Counted from the first letter of the stretch, positions 25,573 to 34,714 are shown. The stretch is DNA of 36,383 nucleotides from JAVHQB01 sp049299915 (GCA_049299915.1 JBAQYG010000041.1:1-36383), one strand, 5' to 3'. Program-made: numbers and translations. The notes: generated from the letters alone by a model not told the origin.

Positions 25573-27807
25573 ATGTCTAAAAACAAGAGTAAATCCAGTA
25601 AGAAAAACGTTAATTCCAATTTCTCTTTACCCTCTCTACCACACTTAGATTTAGGAGAAAATACTAAAATAGCCATTTTGGCCATCTTTTTATTGGTGTT
25701 CAGTTTAATCTTAATTTTGGGTCGCTTTGATTCAGCCGGAGCTGTGGGTAGAGTTCTATATAATTGTTTCTATTACCTTTTAGGAACGGGCTATTTTATT
25801 TTACCCATTATCCTTTTTATTATAGCCCTAGCTTTAATAAGAGAAAAAATTGATACCACTAGACGTATTTATTTATCAACTTCATTGGGGGGCTTTTTAG
25901 TTCTTTATGGTTGCCTAGGGTTTATAGACTTAATAAGTGATAAAAGTGGTGGATGGATAGGTGCTTCTGGGTCTTGGTGGAAAATCTATTTGGGTACTGC
26001 TGGAGCCATAATCTTTTTAGTATCTTTAATCATTATTGGCTGGTTCATAGCTTTAAACATTGGGTTTGATAGTATTTTTAGAAAGAAAGAGATTATACCA
26101 AAAGAAGAACAAAAACTTTCACAAATTTCAGGAGAAAATCTTTTGAACAAATTATTAGAAAAAAGTAATTTAACACCCAAGACAGAAGTAAAAGTAAATG
26201 ATAATTTGGGATTAGCTAGTGAAACAAATAAAGTGGTCCCTACAGATGTAAAAAAAGATTTCAAAAAGAATAAACTAGAAATAGAAGAGAATTTTCAATA
26301 CAAGCATTTAATTAATTACGTCTTGCCTCCATTAGAATTATTGGAGGCAGATACAGAAAGACCAACAGCAGGAGACATTAGAGCAAACACCAATATTATT
26401 AAAAGAACTCTGCAGAATTTTGGTATAGAGGTAGAGATGGCAGAGATAAATGTTGGCCCTACTGTAACTCAATATACTTTAAAACCTGCTGAAGGCATTA
26501 GGCTTTCAAGAATAGTGGCTCTTCAAAATGATCTCTCTTTGGCCCTAGCTGCTAACCCCTTAAGATTAGAAGCTCCTATTCCAGGTAAATCATTAGTGGG
26601 TATAGAAGTTCCTAATAAATCAGTAGCTGTAGTGAGATTGAAAAATATTTTAGAACAACCTGATTTTAATGAAAACAAAAATCCTCTAATCTTTGCTTTG
26701 GGAAGGGATGTTACTGGCAATGCGCTTTCAGCGTCTCTCGACAAAATGCCCCACTTATTAATTGCTGGAGCTACTGGTACAGGTAAGTCTGTTTGTATCC
26801 ATGATATTATTATCTCCCTTCTAATGCGGAACTCTCCTGAGATTCTAAAATTAATTTTAATAGACCCTAAAAGAGTTGAGCTTTCACACTATAATGGTAT
26901 TCCTCATCTTTTAACGCCAGTTATTACTGATAATAAAAAAGCCTTACCAGCTTTAAGATGGGCGATCACAGAAATGGAGAAACGTTATGATGAATTGCAA
27001 AGTAGCGGTAGCCGGGATATCAAAAGTTATAATGCTAAGGCCCTGAGCAAAAAAGAACCACCTTTACCCTATATTATTATAATAGTGGATGAGTTAGCTG
27101 ATCTCATGATGTCTTATGGCCGAGAGCTTGAAGGAGCCATTGTTCGTTTAGCTCAAATGGCTCGAGCTGTCGGTATTCATTTGATTATTTCTACCCAAAG
27201 ACCTTCAGTGGAAGTTATTACGGGGCTAATCAAAGCCAATATTACTGCTCGTATAGCTTTTCAGGTTGCTTCTCAAATAGACTCAAGAACCATTTTGGAC
27301 TCTGCTGGTGCCGAGAAACTATTGGGTCATGGAGATATGTTGTATTTGGCCCCAGATTCTTCTAAGCCAAAAAGAATTCAAGCTTCATATGTATCTGAAA
27401 AAGAAGTGGAAAAAATCGTTAGCTATATTTTAGATCAAGCTGATAAATTCATAGGTACAAGTGAAGATATCGCTCTAGACGATAGGTCTAATATGAGTAC
27501 GACTAGTCAGATTAATCTAGATAATTATAATGACGAAGAAGATGATATGTATGATCAAGCTTATGACCTGGTGGTAGATTCTCAAAAGGCATCAGCCTCA
27601 TTTTTGCAAAGAAGATTAAGAGTTGGCTATGCCAGAGCGGCTAGGCTTCTAGACATCCTTGAAGAAAGAGGGGTTATAGGACCAGGGGATGGAGCTAAAC
27701 CACGAGATGTTTTAGTTAGTAAGATGGATGCCGAAGCCCAAAAGTTTATAGATAATAACGATAATTCTTCAGCTGATAAGAATAATAACGAAATAATAGA
27801 AGAATAA
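25573..27807 (+). CDS. ftsK: DNA translocase FtsK/SpoIIIE
   Basis: 744 residues. The N-terminal part has four membrane helices (about 33-51, 65-88, 103-121, 141-163), then a short variable linker (about 170-240), much shorter than in E. coli. The motor has the alpha domain, Walker A GATGTGKS (399-406) and Walker B IIIIVDELAD (501-510). The C-terminal winged-helix gamma domain reads ASFLQRRLRVGYARAARLLD with GVIGPGDGAKPRDVL and recognises oriented chromosomal sequences. It pumps chromosome ends through the closing septum. The RodZ-like gene follows after 3 bases. Confidence 0.98.
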   Translation: MSKNKSKSSKKNVNSNFSLPSLPHLDLGENTKIAILAIFLLVFSLILILGRFDSAGAVGRVLYNCFYYLLGTGYFILPIILFIIALALIREKIDTTRRIYLSTSLGGFLVLYGCLGFIDLISDKSGGWIGASGSWWKIYLGTAGAIIFLVSLIIIGWFIALNIGFDSIFRKKEIIPKEEQKLSQISGENLLNKLLEKSNLTPKTEVKVNDNLGLASETNKVVPTDVKKDFKKNKLEIEENFQYKHLINYVLPPLELLEADTERPTAGDIRANTNIIKRTLQNFGIEVEMAEINVGPTVTQYTLKPAEGIRLSRIVALQNDLSLALAANPLRLEAPIPGKSLVGIEVPNKSVAVVRLKNILEQPDFNENKNPLIFALGRDVTGNALSASLDKMPHLLIAGATGTGKSVCIHDIIISLLMRNSPEILKLILIDPKRVELSHYNGIPHLLTPVITDNKKALPALRWAITEMEKRYDELQSSGSRDIKSYNAKALSKKEPPLPYIIIIVDELADLMMSYGRELEGAIVRLAQMARAVGIHLIISTQRPSVEVITGLIKANITARIAFQVASQIDSRTILDSAGAEKLLGHGDMLYLAPDSSKPKRIQASYVSEKEVEKIVSYILDQADKFIGTSEDIALDDRSNMSTTSQINLDNYNDEEDDMYDQAYDLVVDSQKASASFLQRRLRVGYARAARLLDILEERGVIGPGDGAKPRDVLVSKMDAEAQKFIDNNDNSSADKNNNEIIEE

Positions 27808-27810
27808 AAT

Positions 27811-28632
27811 ATGCCCAGAGTCTCTACAAGAAAAACCAAGACAGTAAAAAAAACTAGCGCTAAGAAAAAGGATATTGAATTCGTTTCTTTAGAGCAGAAC
27901 ACTCCAGAGATTATTCTTGAAGAAAATTTTGTAAACGATGATTTTAAAAGACCTATCCTAGAAAATTCCTTTAAAGAATATGTCCAAAGACAAAGACAAT
28001 CGATGCATTATTCTCTAGCTGAAATTGCTGAAAAATTAGGTGTGAGAGAAGAACATTTAAGGTTATTAGAAGAAGAGGGCTTGAATAGATCCTTACCCGA
28101 AGTATACGTTCGTTCTATTTTAAAAAAATATTGTGGCTTTCTACATATAGATTACAAGCAAGCCTTACAACTTTATGAAAATGAAGTAGCGACAATAAAG
28201 ACTCCAGGTGAAAATGATTATCTACCGAATTTTAAACCAGTTCTAATTAATAGAATGAATTTAAATTACCACAAACTTGTAGGAGCCTTGATATTTTTAA
28301 TAGTTCTAAGTTTTGGGGTTTATCAAACAGAAATGCTTATAGGCAAGCCAAGTTTAGTGGTAAGTGGTTTGACTGAGAATATGCAAGTTACTGAACCATT
28401 TATTAGTCTCTCGGGAAGCGTGAAACGGACTAAAAAGTTATTATTTAATGGTCAAGAGATTCTATTAGACGGGGGTACTAATTTTCAAGTTGATAATTAT
28501 AATTTGACTGCAGGTTGGAATACTTTAAAATTTGAAGCCTTTAATCATTTAGGAAAAATAGCTACAAAAGAATACCATATTGAGTATATTGAACCAATCA
28601 TAGAGACCACGACAACCATTGGCGTAGAGTAG
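27811..28632 (+). CDS. RodZ-like membrane protein with N-terminal HTH
   Basis: 273 residues. A basic N-terminus is followed by an Xre-type helix-turn-helix (about 54-122: LAEIAEKLGVREEHLRLLEE), a membrane helix at about 155-172 and an extracytoplasmic Ig-like beta domain (about 180-263) with GNxxxF..NL..GWNTLKFEA. RodZ has the same order (HTH, membrane helix, beta domain) and links MreB to wall synthesis. MreB is not in this window, so the role is inferred. Cotranscribed with ftsK (3-base gap), which fits a job in morphology or division. Confidence 0.75.
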   Translation: MPRVSTRKTKTVKKTSAKKKDIEFVSLEQNTPEIILEENFVNDDFKRPILENSFKEYVQRQRQSMHYSLAEIAEKLGVREEHLRLLEEEGLNRSLPEVYVRSILKKYCGFLHIDYKQALQLYENEVATIKTPGENDYLPNFKPVLINRMNLNYHKLVGALIFLIVLSFGVYQTEMLIGKPSLVVSGLTENMQVTEPFISLSGSVKRTKKLLFNGQEILLDGGTNFQVDNYNLTAGWNTLKFEAFNHLGKIATKEYHIEYIEPIIETTTTIGVE

Positions 28633-28638
28633 TTTTTA

Positions 28639-28650
28639 TGTTATTATAAT
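28639..28650 (+). promoter_or_regulatory. Extended -10 promoter of recA
   Basis: TG-T-TATTAT (hexamer 28642-28647), overlapped by a perfect TATAAT at 28645-28650. About 33-40 bases before ATG 28683. No LexA-type box was recognised here. Confidence 0.55.
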
Positions 28651-28682
28651 GAGCAAAATTTAAAGTTTAAACTTTTTTATTT

Positions 28683-29738
28683 ATGCCAAAAACGGCAGCT
28701 AAAAAAAGCACTTCTTCTGAGGACGATCAATTCGCCGATGTACTGGCGAGTATTAAGGATCGCTTTGGTGAAGGTTCTATTATGAAACTCGGTGAAGTTT
28801 CTAGAGTAAATGTAGACGTTATTCCTACAGGAGCTCCTTCTCTAGACTTTGCTCTCGGTGTGGGTGGTATACCCAGGGGGAGAATCATAGAAATTTATGG
28901 TCCAGAGTCTTCTGGAAAAACAACTCTTTGTTTACACATTGTTTCTCAAGCTCAAAAAATGAAAGGTAGAGCAGCTTATATAGATACTGAACACGCTCTA
29001 GATCCAGAGTATGCCAAGAAAATAGGGGTGAAAATAGAGGATTTGTTGATTTCCCAGCCAGATAATGGTGAGCAAGCCTTAGACATCGTAGAAGCCCTCG
29101 TACGCTCAAATGCAGTGGATGTGATAGTAGTAGACTCAGTAGCCGCGCTTACTCCAAGAGCCGAATTAGAGGGAGAAATGGGGGATCAGCACATTGGTCT
29201 ACAGGCTCGTCTCATGTCTCAAGCACTCCGAAAGTTAACGGCTATTTCTGCCAAGTCAAAGACTGCTATTATCTTTACCAATCAAATCAGAATGCAGATA
29301 GGAATGATGTTTGGTAATCCAGAAACCACTCCTGGCGGCAAAGCTCTCAAGTTTTATGCTTCAGTTCGAATTGAAATGAGACGCATTGCACAAATTAAAA
29401 AAGGAGATGAGATTATAGGGAACAGAGTAAAAGTAAAAGTTGTAAAAAATAAAGTAGCGGCTCCCTTCAAGCTAACCGAATTAGATGTTATCTATAATGA
29501 AGGAATTTCCTACAGTGGCGATTTATTGTTCTTGGGTCTCAAATACAATTTGATTAAACGTACAGGAACTACTTATTCTTTTGGAGAAACTAAATTAGGA
29601 GTAGGAGTAGAAAATACGAAAAGATTCTTGAAAGAGAATCCCGACGTAGGTAAGGCCTTAATAAAGAAAATCAATTCAGGGGAAGTAGTGGCTTCTACGG
29701 AGAAGATAGAAGTAGCCGACGATAGTGACAAAGAATAA
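28683..29738 (+). CDS. recA: Recombinase RecA
   Basis: A 351-residue strand-exchange ATPase, the normal bacterial length. Walker A is GPESSGKTT (73-81), Walker B VIVVDSVAAL, the L1/L2 DNA loops are around GEMGDQHIGLQARLMSQALRK and FGNPETTPGGKALKFYASVR, and the MAW motif follows. The N-terminal helix is preceded by a short basic tail. The C-terminus is acidic (EVADDSDKE), as usual. It has its own promoter. The upstream sequence TTAAAGTTTA (28660-28669) recurs before ssb, rpsB and tsf. RpsF and SSB follow. Confidence 0.99.
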   Translation: MPKTAAKKSTSSEDDQFADVLASIKDRFGEGSIMKLGEVSRVNVDVIPTGAPSLDFALGVGGIPRGRIIEIYGPESSGKTTLCLHIVSQAQKMKGRAAYIDTEHALDPEYAKKIGVKIEDLLISQPDNGEQALDIVEALVRSNAVDVIVVDSVAALTPRAELEGEMGDQHIGLQARLMSQALRKLTAISAKSKTAIIFTNQIRMQIGMMFGNPETTPGGKALKFYASVRIEMRRIAQIKKGDEIIGNRVKVKVVKNKVAAPFKLTELDVIYNEGISYSGDLLFLGLKYNLIKRTGTTYSFGETKLGVGVENTKRFLKENPDVGKALIKKINSGEVVASTEKIEVADDSDKE

Positions 29739-29770
29739 AATATTAAAGAAAATCTATAAATAAAGAAATT

Positions 29771-30289
29771 ATGAATAAAATGTTTTACAAGATAGCCATG
29801 CTATTTAAAGGTGATTTAACCGAAACCGAAATTGATGATGAATATTCTAAAATTCTAGATATTCTTAAAGAATATGGAGAGATTACCCAAGAATTGAAAC
29901 CCAATAGAATTGGCTTGGCTTATCCTATTACTAAAACTAGAGATGCTTATTTTGCTACAGTAAAATTTGAACCTAAACCAGAAGTTGTTATAGACTTTAA
30001 GAACTGGTTGAAAAAGGCCAATCTTTTGCGAGTAATGATTACTAAAAATGATAATCTAACAGTAGAAAAAGTAGTTGGTTTCACTCCAATAGCCAAAGTA
30101 GCAGAAGAAGTTATACCCGAAAGTGTTGTAGAAGAAACTGTTTTAGTAGAACCAATAATAACGGACGAAATAGCTCCAGTAATAGAACCCAGTGAGCCTA
30201 TAGTAGCTGCTGAGCCAGTGAAAGAAGAAAAACCTGAAATAGATATGAATGCTTTAGACGAAAAATTAGAGGAACTTTTAAAAGAATAA
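29771..30289 (+). CDS. rpsF: 30S ribosomal protein S6 with long acidic tail
   Basis: 172 residues. The first 100 carry the S6 fold (YKIAMLFKGDLTETEI, EYGEITQELKPNRIGLAYPITKTRDAYFATVKF, LRVMITKND). An acidic tail of about 65 residues follows, rich in E, V, P and I, that ends in a predicted helix (DEKLEELLKE). Standard S6 is about 100 residues. S6 pairs with S18, encoded at 25265. ATG 29780 is a possible alternative start. ssb begins 27 bases downstream. Confidence 0.95.
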   Translation: MNKMFYKIAMLFKGDLTETEIDDEYSKILDILKEYGEITQELKPNRIGLAYPITKTRDAYFATVKFEPKPEVVIDFKNWLKKANLLRVMITKNDNLTVEKVVGFTPIAKVAEEVIPESVVEETVLVEPIITDEIAPVIEPSEPIVAAEPVKEEKPEIDMNALDEKLEELLKE

Positions 30290-30316
30290 TTATTAGGTTA
30301 AAGTTTAAAAATTCTT

Positions 30317-30790
30317 ATGAATCTAAACAAAGTTTTTTTAATAGGTAATCTAACTAGAGATGCGGAGCTTAAGACTTTGCCTAGTGGAAGTGCCGTGGCT
30401 ACTTTTGGTTTAGCTACCAATAGAACTTATACTGATAAAACTGGCCAGAAACAAACAGAAACAGAATTTCATAGTTTAGTTTTATGGGGAAAGCGAGCTG
30501 AAGTATTGACCCAATATTTGACCAAAGGGAAAATGATTTTTGTAGAAGGCAGATTAAAAACTACTTCTTGGACTAGTCCAGCTGGAGAGAAAAAGAACAG
30601 AATAGAAATCTTTGTTGAAGATCTACAACTGGGACCAAAAAGTACTTATGGACCAGGTAAGAGCGCTGATGGTGAAATAGCCAAAGAAGATCTAGCCACT
30701 GTTTCTATAGATGATATACCCCAGAGCGCTGACAATGCCCTCATGGATAAAAACAGCGAAGACGATTTCTTAGAAAATATTCCTTTCTAA
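30317..30790 (+). CDS. ssb: Single-stranded DNA-binding protein
   Basis: 157 residues. An OB-fold (1 to about 105) begins MNLNKVFLIGNLTRDAELKT and has the SSB blocks ATNRTYTD and EFHSLVLWGKRAEV, with YLTKGKMIFVEGRLKT later. A short linker follows, and an acidic C-terminal tip DDFLENIPF, the docking peptide for RecO, PriA and other partners (canonical end DDDIPF). It has the standard rpsF-ssb link but not the usual rpsR after it. TTAAAGTTTA (30298-30307) precedes the ATG by 9 bases. Confidence 0.97.
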   Translation: MNLNKVFLIGNLTRDAELKTLPSGSAVATFGLATNRTYTDKTGQKQTETEFHSLVLWGKRAEVLTQYLTKGKMIFVEGRLKTTSWTSPAGEKKNRIEIFVEDLQLGPKSTYGPGKSADGEIAKEDLATVSIDDIPQSADNALMDKNSEDDFLENIPF

Positions 30791-30800
30791 AAATTAAAGA

Positions 30801-30828
30801 AAAAACCACTCTGTAAAGAGTGGTTTTT
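30801..30828. terminator. Bidirectional terminator between ssb and prfA
   Basis: Twelve-bp perfect stem AAAAACCACTCT/AGAGTGGTTTTT with a 4-base loop, symmetric A and T runs on each side, between two convergent genes. Confidence 0.92.
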
Positions 30829-30834
30829 AAATAG

Positions 30835-31917
30835 TTAATCTAAATCTTCTCCACCGGTTATTTCTCCCTTGAAATATCTAGGCATATTTTCTTTAAGGGC
30901 ATTGATAATTTCATCCAAATCACCGCCAAAGATTTTACTTAAATTATGCCAAGACTGTTTAATCCTATGATCAGTTACTCTGTCCTGAGGTATATTATAA
31001 GTTCTTATTTTTTCACTTCTATCAGCCGAACCTATCTGAGCACGCCTTTCAGCACTTAAATTAGCGGTCAGTTTTTCTTGTTGGTCTTGCCATAGTTTGA
31101 TTTTAAGCATTTCCATGGCCTTATCTCTATTCTGTCTTTGCAAACGTTCACTCTGACAGCAGACAACTAGGCCAGTGGGCTTATGAGTAATTCTAGCGGC
31201 ACTTTCTACTTTTTGAACATTTTGACCCCCGGCTCCGGATGATCTGTAAAAAGTTTCTATAATATCTTCAGGTTTAATTTCGAAGGGTATAATGGTAATT
31301 TTAGGTAGGATAGCTACAGAAGCAGTGGAAGTATGGATACGACCATTTTTTTCTGTCTCAGGAACTCTTTGGACACGATGTACGCCGCCTTCATATTTTA
31401 ATAAAGCATAAGCATCACTGTCTTTAATTTCAAAAATGGCTTCTTTAACGCCACCTATTTCATTTTGACTAGAGTCTAAAAGAGCTGTTGGCCAACCATA
31501 GCGTTCGGCGTAATGGCTATACATTTTTAGTAAATCAGAAGCAAAAATAGCGGCTTCGTCTCCGCCTACACCAGCTCTGATTTCTAGAATAACACCATTA
31601 GTTTCTAATTCGCTTTCTTTTTGATTTTCCCAATTGTCTATTCTTTCCTGTATTTTAGAGAGCTCTTCTTTATAAGCAAGTATTTCTTCATTTGCTATTT
31701 TTGTAAGCTCTTCGTCCTCGCTACTAAGAATCAAGGCTTCATCTTGGGAGATAGAAGATTGGAGTTGAGCTCTTTTTTCAAACACGGGTAAATAGGTATC
31801 TAAAACAGAAAGCCTTTTATTGGTTGTTTTTAATTCGGCGGTATTCTTAAAAAACTCAGGATTACTGAGTTTTTGTAGGAGTTCTTCTTTTTCTTTTTTG
31901 AGCTCACCCAAATCCAT
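30835..31917 (-). CDS. prfA: Peptide chain release factor 1
   Basis: A 360-residue class I release factor. The GGQ motif lies in SSGAGGQNVQ (G230-Q232) and triggers peptide release. Domain 2 has the recognition loop, usually PAT or PVT, here PET at 186-188, within HRVQRVPETEKNGRIHTS. RF1 rather than RF2 is indicated by PxT and by the lack of RF2's SPF. Residues 1-100 form the N-terminal helical domain and EIRAGVGGDEAAIFA (112-126) is typical. It lies 3 bases after rpmE on the minus strand, the usual rpmE-prfA linkage. RF1 reads UAA and UAG, which make up nearly all stops in this window. Confidence 0.97.
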   Translation of the reverse strand: MDLGELKKEKEELLQKLSNPEFFKNTAELKTTNKRLSVLDTYLPVFEKRAQLQSSISQDEALILSSEDEELTKIANEEILAYKEELSKIQERIDNWENQKESELETNGVILEIRAGVGGDEAAIFASDLLKMYSHYAERYGWPTALLDSSQNEIGGVKEAIFEIKDSDAYALLKYEGGVHRVQRVPETEKNGRIHTSTASVAILPKITIIPFEIKPEDIIETFYRSSGAGGQNVQKVESAARITHKPTGLVVCCQSERLQRQNRDKAMEMLKIKLWQDQQEKLTANLSAERRAQIGSADRSEKIRTYNIPQDRVTDHRIKQSWHNLSKIFGGDLDEIINALKENMPRYFKGEITGGEDLD

Positions 31918-31920
31918 AAA

Positions 31921-32193
31921 TTAGATTTTCTTACTAGTAGCTTGTTTCTTAACCCTGGTCTTTTTTACTACTTTTTTAGCCTTTAGTTCGGCGCTAACAG
32001 CAGCCCTCTTTTGGAATTTCTTTACTCTTCCCGCAGTATCTACCAATCTTTCTTCACCCGTATAAAAAGGATGACAGGCAGAGCAGATTTCTACACTAAG
32101 TTTGGGCATAGTTGAGCCTACCGTAAATTTATTACCACAGGAACAGGTAACTTCGGCTTGAGGATAATATTTAGGATGAATTTCTTTTTGCAT
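31921..32193 (-). CDS. rpmE: 50S ribosomal protein L31, zinc-binding type
   Basis: Ninety residues. The zinc site is CSCGNKF plus CSACHPFYTG, a C-x-C...C-x2-C set. The N-terminal L31 fold MQKEIHPKYYPQAEVTCSCG is followed by a lysine- and alanine-rich tail of about 30 residues. First gene of the minus-strand rpmE-prfA operon. Confidence 0.97.
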   Translation of the reverse strand: MQKEIHPKYYPQAEVTCSCGNKFTVGSTMPKLSVEICSACHPFYTGEERLVDTAGRVKKFQKRAAVSAELKAKKVVKKTRVKKQATSKKI

Positions 32194-32219
32194 TAGATTT
32201 CTCTTTAATTGACTCGGCT

Positions 32220-32248
32220 ATTATACACTATTTCTTAATTTAGAGCAA
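32220..32248 (-). promoter_or_regulatory. Promoter of rpmE-prfA
   Basis: On the minus strand TTGCTC (32248-32243), 17-base spacer, TATAAT (32225-32220), with TG directly before the hexamer. The -10 lies about 27 bases before the rpmE ATG. Divergent from the promoter of the anchor protein. Confidence 0.8.
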
Positions 32249-32266
32249 GAATACAGAGAAGGTGAC

Positions 32267-32295
32267 TTGCTTGATATATGTTCTGGGTTTATAAT
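32267..32295 (+). promoter_or_regulatory. Promoter of the second anchor/cysteine-rich pair
   Basis: TTGCTT (32267-32272), 17-base spacer, TATAAT (32290-32295). About 33 bases of leader before ATG 32335. Confidence 0.65.
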
Positions 32296-32334
32296 TAAAG
32301 AGTCGATAGAATAAAATTTATCAATTGGTTAAAT

Positions 32335-33099
32335 ATGGACATGAAGACCAAAAAAATACTTGTATCCCTGGGAATTATTTTAATAGGGATCGGGTTGGTT
32401 TTAAGTGCAGTTTGTATTTTAAAGAATACTTATTTTAGTTTTAAAACTCTGGCTAGTCGAGGAATAGCAGCCTGCCAGAAACTATCAGGAAGCACTCTTT
32501 CCTATGGAGGTGGTAAATCCGTAACCGTACAACATCCTTATTGTAAAATAGATACTTGGGGAAAGGCAGAACTTATCAATACTTTTGATGCGAATAGTTT
32601 AAAAACAATAAAATCAGGAGATTTAATAGTGAGGGTTATTAATCTTAATGATTATTTCAAAGAAGGGAATCCGCTTGTAATGGAAATAGATGCCGAAGTA
32701 GCCAGTAATTCCAAAATAATCAGTGCCCTTGCGCGTCTAGGTAATGTTGGAGGAAATGGCACAGTTGTTAAGTTAAAAAAGCCTACTGGCTATGTTTCTA
32801 TTTGTGGGGAAGTGAAATTGCCATCTTTAGGTGAAAATAATTTTTTGGTTACTCCAATGGGACAGATGGAAAGAACTTATGGTTCTAGCCAAGCATCTTT
32901 TTGCTCCAGAATCTTTAATACCGAAGCAATGCCTTTTATGGGAATAGCTTTTATTCAATCGACTGAAAATGATATGGCAATGAAGCTTTATATTCCGCCA
33001 GAAGAAAATCAGGGAGTGAATGTGCCCGTAGATGATTTTATTAATTATCACGATTCATTTTTACCGTTTGATAAAGCTTATTTTAATATTAACCATTAA
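32335..33099 (+). CDS. Membrane-anchored four-cysteine ectodomain protein (copy B)
   Basis: 254 residues: short tail, one membrane helix (about 8-28, C27 within it), then an ectodomain with four cysteines (47, 70, 157, 190). Motifs CKID (70-73), TIKSGDLIVRVINL (91-104) and YIPPE (219-223) line up in order with the protein at 19806, so the two look like diverged paralogues, with the third cysteine shifted by an insertion. ATG 32341 is another possible start. The next gene starts 8 bases after its stop and also encodes a secreted cysteine-rich protein, which repeats the pair arrangement at 19806-22080. Function unknown; I infer an envelope-anchored partner of the secreted product. Confidence 0.8.
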   Translation: MDMKTKKILVSLGIILIGIGLVLSAVCILKNTYFSFKTLASRGIAACQKLSGSTLSYGGGKSVTVQHPYCKIDTWGKAELINTFDANSLKTIKSGDLIVRVINLNDYFKEGNPLVMEIDAEVASNSKIISALARLGNVGGNGTVVKLKKPTGYVSICGEVKLPSLGENNFLVTPMGQMERTYGSSQASFCSRIFNTEAMPFMGIAFIQSTENDMAMKLYIPPEENQGVNVPVDDFINYHDSFLPFDKAYFNINH

Positions 33100-33107
33100 T
33101 ACTTAAA

Positions 33108-34598
33108 ATGAAAAACTATCTTAAATATTTCTTGGTTGCGGCTATTTGCCTTTCAAGTATTAAAGTAGCCTTCGCTGTAGTTAATCCAATAACTGATTTT
33201 TCAGATACAGCAAGGGCTGGACTTACTCAGCAATATTTGAATTGTCTTACCTCAGAAGATCAAGTAACCTACGCTACTAAAATTAACGAATCAATAGATT
33301 TTGCGTTGGAGCGTCTATATTGTCAATGTGGGGCACCATCAATATCGGGAGAAAAAATGATTGAAACGGGTAGTTCTTCTACTGTCCAGGGTATGGCAGA
33401 ATTAGAACTGAAAGATACTTTAGAAGATGAAGTTTCGGCATTGAATAAAGAATTAGAGCAACTTAATGGTGCTGTGGTGGGTACTCCTGCTGGAGATGCA
33501 TTCGCAGCTCTTAAAGCCAAAAGAGATGCCTTGAGAAATGGAGTCCAATCATGGTATAGCCACAGTAATCTTACTAGTCGTTCTCAAAATGTAGATTGCT
33601 CTCAAGTAAGGAATGATGTTATGGGTGTCGACGAGGGATTGTCTATTTCCTCATATAACCCAGTATCTGGGAATACAAATACTTCTACTGGATTTACAGT
33701 TACAGATTCTAATGGTAAACAAACATTTATAACTCCTACAGATGTTTTTGTTTCTGATAGCCAAACCTTATTTGATTCTAAAGAAGAATTAAAAACTAAA
33801 TGCCTCGCAGCTTGTAAGCAAAAAGGTGGCACCGATTCAGATTGCAACAAAATGTGTGTAGTTTCTCGCTGTGGTTGTAGAGATACTGATAATAATGGAA
33901 CCATAGAAGCTACTTGTGAGGCTGGCCAATTTGGACCAGAGTGTTTGGGAATAGGCAGTTGTAATATTAACATGTGTGATGACCCAGCTCTTCTTAAAAG
34001 CTTGGGAAGTGGTACCGCTTTAAATACTTTGGTGGGAAAATATTACAAGACGCCTATTACTTCTAACCCTAATCAAAATCCGGGGACAGGCGGTAGTGGC
34101 GATATCCAAGTGTCTGGAGTAAGCGTTTCTAAAAAATGTGCTACTACTGGTGGTTGTGATATTACTTTAACTAGCGCAGTGGATGACCAACAACAAGTAA
34201 GTTATTTAAACTGGAATAGTAGTGGACAAGATGCAACCTTAGTAACGAGCCTTATGAAAACTCAAGGTAGCTTAATATTGAAAGCCGGTAAACCTACGAC
34301 TATACACCTAGATACTTCTGTAACCAATGAAATGCAATTAAGTGATGGAACTCGCATAGAATGTTTAAGCTGTGGTGGTAGTGATGTTTTAGCCAATCGT
34401 TTCAGCACTGGTTGTGATAAAGCAGGGGAAACGAATCCTCATGCTGAGTGTAGGGCGTCCTATGATTGTGGAAGCTCGGAACCTAGATATGGTTGTTGGA
34501 ATTTTAATTTTTGTGGAGTAAATCAATGTAATGATTATTTGCCAGATAAAGATGGTAATAAGCCCTTGTCGACAGATTGTAAGGCTCTAAATCCTTAG
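33108..34598 (+). CDS. Secreted cysteine-rich protein (copy B partner)
   Basis: 496 residues. A Sec signal peptide (1 to about 23, AFA before the mature start) is followed by YCQCGAP (71-77), a helical segment (about 95-145, possibly coiled) and a cysteine cluster starting at 232 (CLAACKQKGGTDSDCNKMC, RCGCRDTD, CEAGQFGPEC). A beta-rich glycine/threonine region and a C-terminal cysteine part (CLSCGG, YDCGSSEPRYGCWNFNFCGVNQC) complete it. Its sequence differs from the protein at 20581, with only the design in common: signal peptide, cysteine clusters, Gly/Ser-rich linkers. No anchor or sorting motif is seen. The family is not recognised; surface location is inferred. Confidence 0.8.
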   Translation: MKNYLKYFLVAAICLSSIKVAFAVVNPITDFSDTARAGLTQQYLNCLTSEDQVTYATKINESIDFALERLYCQCGAPSISGEKMIETGSSSTVQGMAELELKDTLEDEVSALNKELEQLNGAVVGTPAGDAFAALKAKRDALRNGVQSWYSHSNLTSRSQNVDCSQVRNDVMGVDEGLSISSYNPVSGNTNTSTGFTVTDSNGKQTFITPTDVFVSDSQTLFDSKEELKTKCLAACKQKGGTDSDCNKMCVVSRCGCRDTDNNGTIEATCEAGQFGPECLGIGSCNINMCDDPALLKSLGSGTALNTLVGKYYKTPITSNPNQNPGTGGSGDIQVSGVSVSKKCATTGGCDITLTSAVDDQQQVSYLNWNSSGQDATLVTSLMKTQGSLILKAGKPTTIHLDTSVTNEMQLSDGTRIECLSCGGSDVLANRFSTGCDKAGETNPHAECRASYDCGSSEPRYGCWNFNFCGVNQCNDYLPDKDGNKPLSTDCKALNP

Positions 34599-34606
34599 AG
34601 AAGCCA

Positions 34607-34663
34607 TTTAAAGCCCTTAACAGAAGCTATTTTCTTGCTTTAAACGTTCTTTTATGTTATTTT
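34607..34663 (+). promoter_or_regulatory. rpsB upstream region: inverted repeat and extended -10
   Basis: TTTAAAGC (34607-34614) and GCTTTAAA (34637-34644) form an 8-bp inverted repeat, without a T tract. It is followed by TG-T-TATTTT (34655-34663), the likely rpsB promoter. The 45-base leader has a small CGCT/AGCG hairpin (34679-34693) and TTAAAGTTTT (34697-34706) just before the ATG. Confidence 0.4.
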
Positions 34664-34714
34664 AGAAGAGTTATAAAACGCTGTTTTAAAGCGCATTTAA
34701 AGTTTTTAGAACTT

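Noticed and set aside
30874..31917. PET instead of PAT/PVT in RF1 as a sign of altered stop reading
   Set aside because: The outer P and T are kept, and the middle residue varies in known release factors; stop usage in the window is normal for RF1.
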